In this document: positions 29,828 to 38,159 of the stretch, one piece after another
How positions within the stretch are numbered: position 1 is the stretch's first letter
Layout: each line of letters begins with the position of its first letter
Program-made: the position numbers and the translations under genes
Source: an uncultured Gimesia sp.
GTDB lineage: Bacteria; Planctomycetota; Planctomycetia; Planctomycetales; Planctomycetaceae
NCBI RefSeq assembly: GCF_937910335.1
Contig: NZ_CALEMX010000442.1
Location: forward strand, 1-43,004
Reading direction: 5' to 3'
Length of the DNA: 43,004 nucleotides
The notes under the pieces: generated by a model
Database searches by the model: none
What the model was told of the DNA's origin: nothing
The model's input: the letters and a program-made list of their open reading frames with translations, nothing else

Positions 29828-30259
29828 ATGAATTTAGAGGAATTGATGCTGAATGTAGATCAGCAAATCGTGATTAATGCCCCAGTGGCTGCTGTTTTTG
29901 AAGGGATGTTGAAACGACTCGCTGAGGAGAATGTTCGACCGGATGGCGTACCGATGCCGATGGTTTTAGAGCGCCGGCCCGGCGGTCGCTGGTATCGAGA
30001 TCTGGGTGAGAATAGTGGTCACCTTTGGGGATTCGTGCAGGTCATCAAGGCTCCTCATATTCTGGAGATTTGTGGTCCGCTGTTTATGTCGTATCCTGTA
30101 TCGGGTCATCTGCAAATTCGGCTGGAAGAAATTCCTGAAGGGACGCGAGTCTCATTGCGACATCGAGCACTGGGGCAGATTGAAGAAGCCCATCGAGAGG
30201 GTGTGACACAAGGTTGGGAGCATTATCTGAATGCGATCAAAACAGACAGTGAAGCGTAG
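29828..30259 (+). CDS. SRPBCC/AHSA1-like protein
   Basis: QQIVINAPVAAVFEGMLKRL..., GGRWYRDLGENSGHLWGFVQVIKAPHILEICGPL, TQGWEHYLNAIK. Confidence 0.88.
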   Translation: MNLEELMLNVDQQIVINAPVAAVFEGMLKRLAEENVRPDGVPMPMVLERRPGGRWYRDLGENSGHLWGFVQVIKAPHILEICGPLFMSYPVSGHLQIRLEEIPEGTRVSLRHRALGQIEEAHREGVTQGWEHYLNAIKTDSEA

Positions 30260-30340
30260 TCGAAATCGAGAGTCAGTGCAGGGATTGCCGACTGTTAAAC
30301 AGAGCAGATGTGAAACAGTGGATTTTAAACGGAAGTAAAT

Positions 30341-30679
30341 ATGATGTCAGACCCATTGGACGTTGTCTGGAAAGCACTTTCAGATTCCACGCGTCGCGCG
30401 ATTCTGGACTTTCTCCGCGAAGGTCCACAGAAGACAACCGCCATCGTGGACCAGTTTCCTGCGCTTTCACGTTTTGGTGTAATGAAACATCTGGATGTAT
30501 TGCGTGAAGCGGGACTTGTGAATACGCGGGAAGAGGGACGTTTTCGGGTGAATTCCATTAACGTCATTCCCATTCGGCAGATTTACGAACGCTGGGTCAG
30601 TCGTTATGAAGAGATCTGGGCCAGCCAACTTACGGGCCTGAAAAAATCACTGGAATCAGAAACCAGAAAACGGAAATAA
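30341..30679 (+). CDS. ArsR-family wHTH transcriptional regulator
   Basis: DVVWKALSDSTRRAILDFLREGPQKTTAIVDQFPALSRFGVMKHLDVLREAGLVNTREEGRFRVNSIN. Confidence 0.93.
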   Translation: MMSDPLDVVWKALSDSTRRAILDFLREGPQKTTAIVDQFPALSRFGVMKHLDVLREAGLVNTREEGRFRVNSINVIPIRQIYERWVSRYEEIWASQLTGLKKSLESETRKRK

Positions 30680-30748
30680 ATGGCACGTGCCATTTTTGTT
30701 GAGTACGATCATTATAAAACGCGTTTTTACATACAGGAGAAATGAACC

Positions 30749-31237
30749 ATGAATACCATCGACTTTATCAAGAACGGCCTGGAGAGTAGTAAACAGTTCG
30801 CCTGCATGCTACTGGACGACATGCGCGAGACCCCTTTCGTGGAATCTACACCTGGCGGAAATCATCCGCTCTGGATCCTGGGCCATCTTGCGGTGAGTGA
30901 ATCGTTTCTGCTGGATCAATGTCTGCAGGGAAAGCCAAATCGTTTTCCGGAACTTGCAGAACTGTTTGGAGCAGGCACGACGCCGAATACTGATCCGGAA
31001 AACTATCCGACTTATGACGAACTCCGACCTAAGTTCGATGCAATCCGCGAAGACTCTCTGGCTTATCTAGAGCAACTTACCGACGACGATCTGGATAAAG
31101 CCAGCCATCATACCGAGAACCCGTTCTTCTCGACGGTTGGCAATTGTTATTTAGCAATGATCATGCACGTTATGAATCACGCGGGTACCGTGACCGCGGC
31201 CCGCCATGCTGCTGGGAAACCGCCTTTGATGATGTGA
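30749..31237 (+). CDS. DinB-family protein
   Basis: LLDDMRETPFVESTPGGNHPLWILGHLAVSESFLL, MIMHVMNHAGTVTAARHAAGKPP. Confidence 0.85.
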   Translation: MNTIDFIKNGLESSKQFACMLLDDMRETPFVESTPGGNHPLWILGHLAVSESFLLDQCLQGKPNRFPELAELFGAGTTPNTDPENYPTYDELRPKFDAIREDSLAYLEQLTDDDLDKASHHTENPFFSTVGNCYLAMIMHVMNHAGTVTAARHAAGKPPLMM

Positions 31238-31301
31238 TGTGATTGTGTGCGAGTCTGATAGCAAAAGCAAAACGGGCGGGTAAATATGGTTTTTATGCTA
31301 C

Positions 31302-31328
31302 CACGAAAGGCACGAAAATCACGAAATA
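31302..31328. repeat. Three tandem 9-nt units CACGAAAGG-CACGAAAAT-CACGAAATA
   Basis: Direct reading of 31302-31328. Confidence 0.75.
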
Positions 31329-31438
31329 AAATGATCCTGTTCCGAACTTAACATTTTCGGGATCGGCGGGTACGAATCATCTTCAGGGCTTACGCTTGCG
31401 TGTCACCAACCTGTGAATCAACTCATCACGCGGGATGG

Positions 31439-32074
31439 CTAATCTTCCAGTTTCCAGACGTTAAGGTCGTCGAGATTGAGTGAATCGCCTTTCATGATAA
31501 ATCGGTAGCCGGTTTTGTTGGTATCGAGAGAGGAATGCTGTCCTTCGACTTTCAAGCCGCAGTCGATTTGGGCGACGACTTTATCTCCCTGCATTTCCAG
31601 TTGCAGTGTGTACCATTTGCCGGGGTCTAATTTCCCCTTGGCCTGCGCTAACGTAATGGGCTTTGATTTTGGATCTCTCTTGTTTTTGTCGGTCCGCAGA
31701 ATCATGCCTGATTTGTCGACGATAATGCGGAACAGATGCCCCTTCTGATGATTCAGGCTCACATGAAAGAATTTGCTGTCCTTGAGCTGGAATGAGCAGC
31801 GGATGATGGAATTCCGATTCGGCAATTTCCAGGTCAACACGGCGGCGTGTTTGTCTGCTTGCAATTCCTTACCCGTGAGCACTCCCTCTGTAACCTTCCA
31901 TTCCCCCTTATTCGCTGCCCATTTTTTGCTGAGTTTATTGTGCTTGAAGGAATCGGACTGAGTTGGTTTTCCGGTCTTCGCCAGAACGGACGCGATCTCC
32001 GCATTCTTATCAGCCATCAACAGATTCGGAACCATGAATGTGAAGGAGAGGCAGAGGTACGAAGTGTATTTCAT
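31439..32074 (-). CDS. Secreted DUF1080-like (3-keto-disaccharide hydrolase / LamG-like) protein
   Basis: Signal peptide; KWAANKGEWKVTEGVLTGKELQADKHAAVLTW, GKWYTLQLEMQGDKVVAQIDC. Confidence 0.7.
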   Translation of the reverse strand: MKYTSYLCLSFTFMVPNLLMADKNAEIASVLAKTGKPTQSDSFKHNKLSKKWAANKGEWKVTEGVLTGKELQADKHAAVLTWKLPNRNSIIRCSFQLKDSKFFHVSLNHQKGHLFRIIVDKSGMILRTDKNKRDPKSKPITLAQAKGKLDPGKWYTLQLEMQGDKVVAQIDCGLKVEGQHSSLDTNKTGYRFIMKGDSLNLDDLNVWKLED

Positions 32075-32532
32075 CTCAAGAGGTACTTTCTAGTTGGTAA
32101 TTGAGTTGACTTTGGAACCCGCGGCACTTCTGCCTGGAGGATTTGCGAAAGAAAGAGTCTTTCGAGTGTGAGTCTATCAACTTTCAGGAGCTGATGAACA
32201 ATCTGCCTATTCTATTATTTGTCAGAGGCAACAACAAGAACGCTCACAAGATTAAAACAATGCCAACTCGTACTAATTTTTTGCAACGGCAAGCGAAAAA
32301 GGAGATTACTACTCCTGCACCCACCTTTTACCACCCGTCGGAGGTAGAATAATTTGATGATTTTCTAGATTTCCTCAACGGATTAACTAAGATACATATC
32401 GTGTGAATTCGAATCGACCATGTTATGGTGGTGCCCACATATTTTCTCAGTTAAGTATCTATTCGAGACCATTGATTCGAAGTGAAACTTGGGGACTGAT
32501 ACTCTTTCGCCCCATTGAAAAGGAAAGTGAAT

Positions 32533-33627
32533 ATGATTCATCAGGGAACTCCGTCTAGACGTCTCATATTTTGCGCCTGTATTACCACTCTCTTGCTGGT
32601 GGGGTTTGCCCTGCCACTGTCTATACGTGGGGAACAAAACAAGAAAGCAGCGGAGGAAACTTCCAAAGCTGCCATTTCTCAAAACGATGTGGTTCAGGAT
32701 CTGATTCGGGATGTGAAAAAAAATGAGAAATTGTATGCTGATTTGAAACTAAGCCTGATCAGCGTCTACGAAAAATTTCCTAAACCGGCTGACATCAACA
32801 AACAGATTCAAACCGAGACGGACATCGTCATTGATCTGCAGGGTGAGAAATTTCGCTCAGAATTTAAATCGAACGGTCGTGGAACCGTTCAGAATTTTGT
32901 GGGAACAGAGAATTATACTATCAGTATCAACGACGAAAATATTGATGTCTTTGATGGAAATACATTTCGCAAATTCTGGGCGTTTGATCATATACCAGAC
33001 AAGAAAGACAAGCCTCGAAGGACAATGAGCCGTGGTGAAATTTCTGGTGAGATACCAAGCGTATCGAATCTAGCGCGCCCACATATGTTTCTACGTGGGA
33101 CCGGAGGGCCGCGCGTTCCCCTCTCAACATATCTGGAAGGAGCCAGAGCGATCACAGCCTACCCAGGTTCGGGTGCGGACATGCACCATATGTACTTCGA
33201 AAAAAAGATTCTGGGCAATGAGGAATTTCAGGGCCTGCAATGTATCAAGGTCCAGATGGAATGGATCGGCTCGAAGGGAAAACCAGTTAGCAGAAACGAA
33301 ATCTGGCTGGCCAGTGACCGGAATTTGATTCCCGTGCGTATATTACATTACAAGTACCACAGGTCAAAAGAAATTCCCACCACAGAATTCAGAGTCGATG
33401 CATGGAAGGAACTGTGTCCCGGCGTCTGGTTTCCCATGAAAGCACATAGGGACCAGTATCATTCACTGTCTAAAAAACCAACAGACAAACGGGAATTATC
33501 GTGGCGTGTTTTGTATGACGTCAAAAGTATCACACTTGATCCGCCACAACGAGCGCCCCATGTCTTCACAAAACTGGACTTCCCAAAAGGAACTACAGTC
33601 GACGGCTTGAACGTGCCCGGCAGATAG
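32533..33627 (+). CDS. Uncharacterised secreted protein (outer-membrane lipoprotein-sorting-like)
   Basis: Signal peptide LIFCACITTLLLVGFALPLSIRG; pattern of anti-parallel beta segments with NEIWLASDRNLIPVRI, WFPMKAHRDQYH. Confidence 0.7.
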   Translation: MIHQGTPSRRLIFCACITTLLLVGFALPLSIRGEQNKKAAEETSKAAISQNDVVQDLIRDVKKNEKLYADLKLSLISVYEKFPKPADINKQIQTETDIVIDLQGEKFRSEFKSNGRGTVQNFVGTENYTISINDENIDVFDGNTFRKFWAFDHIPDKKDKPRRTMSRGEISGEIPSVSNLARPHMFLRGTGGPRVPLSTYLEGARAITAYPGSGADMHHMYFEKKILGNEEFQGLQCIKVQMEWIGSKGKPVSRNEIWLASDRNLIPVRILHYKYHRSKEIPTTEFRVDAWKELCPGVWFPMKAHRDQYHSLSKKPTDKRELSWRVLYDVKSITLDPPQRAPHVFTKLDFPKGTTVDGLNVPGR

Positions 33628-33823
33628 CAGGTCAAGAAGGATTTAGACAAAACACGGCCACAGGAATAACAGGGCGACTAAAGTCTTCCATTATCAAGGG
33701 AAGAAAGCGGCATTACAGTCTCTTCGATTGTTGAAAATGTTGCTGATTGTCTCTGAACAGTTTCCAGCAACATTCCAGTGGCTGAATTGATCGCCTTTGG
33801 GCTTCGCATTTATCGCTTTATAA

Positions 33824-33880
33824 ATGTATGATGTGCGTCGAAACGCGCATTCCTGCATAGGAACGCACATTCATACATCT
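33824..33880. repeat. Inverted repeat/operator-like array upstream of the glycosidase
   Basis: ATGTATGATGTGCGT (33824-33838) pairs with ACGCACATTCATACAT (33863-33878) with one bulge; related direct copy ACGCGCATTCCTGCAT at 33843-33858. Confidence 0.7.
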
Positions 33881-33937
33881 CACAAATTTATGAGGCGTGT
33901 CTGCCTCTCACTAAATATTGAAATAGCTGGAACATTT

Positions 33938-36631
33938 ATGTCTGAAGCGGAATGGGAGAGACTTGTCGCTGAATCTCGTCATGAGTCGAGTGCCAACTGG
34001 AAACGCTGGGGTCCCTATTTGTCAGAGCGGCAATGGGGGACTGTGCGCGAAAGTACCGGTGCGGAAGATCCGTGGCTGAATTTCACTCATGAAGAAGCGA
34101 CCTGGCGCACCTATCGTTGGGGGGAAGATGGCCTGCTGGGAATTTGTGATCGACAATGTCGGCTCTGCTTCGGTTTGGCTTTATGGAACGGCAACGATCC
34201 GATTTTAAAAGAGCGGCTGTTTGGTCTGACGGGTCCTGAAGGTAATCATGGTGAAGATGTCAAAGAGGCCTATTATTATCTCGATTCCACGCCCTCGCAT
34301 TCATATCTGAAAGCGCTCTACAAATATCCGCAGACTGAATTTCCGTATGCCCGACTTCGCGAAGAAAATGCGCAGCGTTCACGAAACGAGGATGAATTTG
34401 AACTGACCCACACAGGTATTTTTGATGAAGGCCGTTATTTTGATGTCGAGATGGAATATGCCAAGGCGTCCGATGAAGACATTTTAATCCGGTTCACCAT
34501 ATTCAATCGCGGGCCAGAGGCGGCTCCGCTGCATTTGCTTCCTTCCTGGTGGTTTCGCAATACATGGGGCTGGGGGCCGATACTTGATTGTCCCACTGAA
34601 AAGCCGAGCCTGACCCGTGCGGCAGACGATCAGCTTGTTGCCAAGCACGAAACACTGGGCGACTTTCATGTTTACACCGATGTTGGTCCGGACGGTGAAC
34701 TCCCTCAGTGGCTTTTTACGGAAAACGAAACCAATACGTGGCGATTTGATGATCCCAACAGCCGACGTCCTTCCTGCAAAGATGCGTTTCATTTGGCGGT
34801 GGTCGATGGCATCGAAGGGGTTGTTAATCCGCGTTCTGCGGGAACCAAAGCGGCGGCTCATTTTCAGTGTACTGTTGCAGCCGGCGATTCGGTACAGATT
34901 CGATTGCGGATGTCGAACATCAACAACCTGCCCGAAGATGCGTTTGGAGCGGCATTCGACGAGACCTTCAAACAACGGATTGACGAAGCGGATCGCTATG
35001 CACAGTCGCTTGTATCGCCGGGGCTTTCGTCAGATGAATTACAAGTTATGCGACAGGCCAATGCCGGGCTGCTCTGGACAAAACAGTTTTATCATTATGC
35101 CATTCCCCGTACGTTACCAAATCCGAAAGAGGGCGAAACGGAAAACGTACCGGCGTCTCCCGGCGCGCCGCATCCCCGGAATGCTGACTGGGGGCATTTA
35201 TACAATCGCAATATCATTTCGATGCCCGACAAGTGGGAATACCCGTGGTATGCGGCCTGGGATTCGGCATTTCATCTGATTCCGTTTGCGAAAACCGATC
35301 CCTTTTTCGCGAAGGAACAGGCGATTTTGTTTCTGCGCGAATGGTATATGCATCCCAACGGTCAACTGCCTGCCTACGAGTGGAACTTCAGTGATGTGAA
35401 CCCGCCCGTACATGCCTGGGCTTGTTGGCGCGTGTATCAGATGACGGCTTCGAACGGCGATCGCGATCGTAACTTTCTGGAACGCGTGTTTCAGAAGCTG
35501 TTGCTGAACTTCACCTGGTGGGTCAACCGCAAAGACATTCGCGGCAAGCATGTTTTTAGCGGTGGATTTCTGGGGCTGGATAATATCGGGATCTTTGATC
35601 GCTCGAAACCTTTGCCGACCGGTGGGCATCTGGAACAGGCAGATGGAACCGCCTGGATGGCATTTTACTGTTCTAGCATGTTATCGATTGCCTTTGAACT
35701 GGCTGACAACAATCCCGCGTATGAAGACATGGCCTCGAAGTTTTTCGAACATTATGTTTCTATCGCCGAAGCGATGAATTCGCTCGATGGTACCGGATTA
35801 TGGGACGAAGAGGATGGCTTCTATTACGATCACCTTTATCTTGATGGACGCAGTATCCCGCTGAAAATTCGCTCGATTGTCGGATTGATTCCGCTGTTTA
35901 CCGTCGACGTGCTGTTTGATGAAAAAATCAACAAGCTGCCCGGTTTTCAAAAACGAATGAACTGGTTTTTGCAGAACCGCCCCGAATTGTCGAAGTTCAT
36001 GACGTACATGGAACGTGATCCGGAAACCTCTGACGACGGGCTGCGTCTGTTGGCGATTCCCACGCGTGACCGTCTGCTGCGGATGTTGCGTTACCTGTTG
36101 GACGAAGACGAGTTTTTATCCAATTACGGTATCCGCTCCCTCTCCAAATACCACGAGGAACATCCTTTTGAATACGAATTGAACGGCGAGATGCTGCGGG
36201 TGCAGTATCAGCCGGCGGAGTCCGATAGCGGCTTGTTCGGCGGCAATTCTAATTGGCGTGGTCCGATCTGGTTTCCGCTCAACTATTTGTTGATTGAAGC
36301 TTTGGAACGCTATCACATGTTCTACGGCAAGTCGTTACGGGTTGAATGCCCAACGCGTTCGGGCAACTATATGGATCTGCAGGAAGTGGCCGACGAAATT
36401 CGCAAGCGGCTCTCGAAGTTGTTTCTTTCGAAAGAAGATGGCGACCGCCCCTGTTATCACCGCACCGACGATCTGTTAAACGACCCGCACTGGTGCGACC
36501 TGGTATTGTTCTACGAATACTTCGACGCAGAAACCGGACGCGGCTTAGGCGCCAGCCACCAGACCGGCTGGACGGCGTTGATCTCGCCGATTCTTGGTAC
36601 GTTGGCCAGCCGATGCCAGGAGGAAAAATAA
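33938..36631 (+). CDS. GH63/MGH1-like glycoside hydrolase (glucosidase)
   Basis: [36 protein letters not shown]-like N-terminus, [84 protein letters not shown]. ATG at 33938 preferred to 33824, which lies in the inverted repeat. Confidence 0.92.
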   Translation: [897 protein letters not shown]

Positions 36632-36799
36632 TATTTAAGATTCCTAGCATCTCACCAACGAGCACTGTTGAACCTGTTTTACAATTATGACATTGTTGTG
36701 TTTCTAGCCAAGGAACCACATGGAAAAATCAAGGCTGGGGATCTCGTGAATGCTGTCACACCATCGCTGCAACCAATGATCAACTGGGAACTCAGATGA
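36632..36799 (+). pseudogene. Short orphan coding tail (...YNYDIVVFLAKEPHGKIKAGDLVNAVTPSLQPMINWELR*), no ATG start
   Basis: Open frame from 36632 to TGA 36797-36799, overlapping the next ATG as ATGA. Confidence 0.4.
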
Positions 36800-37263
36800 A
36801 AACTGCCGATGAACTAGGAATAGTCTGGCTCGCTAAGGACGGACATATTGAGGTTTCCGGTATCAATTTTTATGGCTATTGGGGTCAAGATAAACTTCCA
36901 GATGAGATTTCTTCTCTCACTGATCTATTAAAAAGCCTTGAAGCGGAGTTTCTGGTTCAAAAAATTGAGGCTGATGAGGGGAATTTCCTCATTTTTTCCG
37001 TTTGGGTCAAAACTTGGCCGTCGGACAGAATATGGCGTCAAACAGTGGAGGGAATTTTGAACAAAATAGTCTTAATGGGAGCAAGCGTTAGTTGGAGTGG
37101 TGATGAGTATTGCTCTTGGTCGTTGACTGAACTTGATCCAGTCACGTCTGGTGGCTGCGTTTACGCAGCGTCATCGAGATCTACAGGATTGTTATTTCAT
37201 TCTGATTTATCTGAAGAAATTTCATATTTATCCGACGATGAACTACAGCGATTGCTCCGATAG
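36796..37263 (+). CDS. Uncharacterised 155-aa protein, immunity-protein-like by context
   Basis: ORF with balanced composition, ATGA-coupled to an orphan tail. Confidence 0.65.
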   Translation: MKTADELGIVWLAKDGHIEVSGINFYGYWGQDKLPDEISSLTDLLKSLEAEFLVQKIEADEGNFLIFSVWVKTWPSDRIWRQTVEGILNKIVLMGASVSWSGDEYCSWSLTELDPVTSGGCVYAASSRSTGLLFHSDLSEEISYLSDDELQRLLR

Positions 37264-37431
37264 AATCATTTTATTCCTCTGAGTATAAGCTTATCAATAC
37301 ACAGTGAATATAAAATGACACGAATAAAAGCGTCGGGATTCGTTTTATCTGAAGTTAGTATCTCGACTCGCATGATTGGATGATATCATATCGACAATAG
37401 GGGATCACTTCTTCATCAAGGCTGGCAGTCC

Positions 37432-38094
37432 ATGTTTCGCAAGCTGATCGACAAACTAAAAAGCTTATCAACAGAGGGGAGTGAACGGTTTGATCCGGCG
37501 ATACTGGACGATCCGATCGCGATGGAAACGGAATGGTCGCCGCTCAAAGAGGGTGGTTCGAACTTCTGCACGCGGAAGCTGGTGCGGGTCTCGCCCCAGC
37601 GCTACGAGTTCCGTGCCACGGTGGGAGCAATCGTTTTTTACTTAATCTTTTTTTTCATCGGGGTGGGAGTCTCGATGATTGCCATCTCTCAAAGCATCTC
37701 GAGCGGAAAAATATTTACAGCGGAGGTACTCTTCCTGGGAGTGTTCGGGCTGATCTTTACATCAGCCGGTGGCCTGCTGTTTTATTTCGGTACCAAACGG
37801 GTTGTGTTCGATATGCAGCATGACTGTTTCTGGAAAGGAAAGATTCCGGACGACGAATTACTGTATGCCACCGCCAATGAGTTGCTGATGCCTTTCAAGG
37901 AGATCCATTCGATTCAGTTAATTTCAGAATATCTCAGCGGTAGCGACAGTTCGTATTACAGCTATGAAATGAATCTCGTCTCCCAAGATGGCGTGCGTAC
38001 TAATGTCATCGACCACGGTAATTTGGAAAAGATTCGTGAAGATGCGAGTACGCTTTCGGAGTTTCTGGAAGTGCCGGTGTGGGATGGGATCTAA
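37432..38094 (+). CDS. Hypothetical membrane protein with two TM helices
   Basis: TM segments AIVFYLIFFFIGVGVSMIAI and VLFLGVFGLIFTSAGGLLFYF. Confidence 0.75.
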   Translation: MFRKLIDKLKSLSTEGSERFDPAILDDPIAMETEWSPLKEGGSNFCTRKLVRVSPQRYEFRATVGAIVFYLIFFFIGVGVSMIAISQSISSGKIFTAEVLFLGVFGLIFTSAGGLLFYFGTKRVVFDMQHDCFWKGKIPDDELLYATANELLMPFKEIHSIQLISEYLSGSDSSYYSYEMNLVSQDGVRTNVIDHGNLEKIREDASTLSEFLEVPVWDGI

Positions 38095-38112
38095 GGTGGA
38101 GACGAGAAAAAA

Positions 38113-38142
38113 GGTCAGGTGTCGTTTTACGTGTTCCTGACC
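38113..38142. repeat. REP-like/terminator-like hairpin GGTCAGG-N16-CCTGACC between convergent genes
   Basis: Perfect 7-bp arms at 38113-38119 and 38136-38142, A-run before and T-rich after. Confidence 0.6.
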
Positions 38143-38159
38143 CCTTATCTCTTTCTTTC

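Noticed and set aside
31302-31328. Possible CRISPR-like array
   Set aside because: Units are 9 nt without spacers and there are no cas genes in the window.
32143-32352. 69-aa plus-strand ORF
   Set aside because: No motif or clear ribosome-binding context; likely noncoding intergenic DNA.
34617-35279. 220-aa plus-strand ORF
   Set aside because: Lies out of frame within the clear GH63-like CDS; arginine/isoleucine-skewed shadow ORF with no family motifs.
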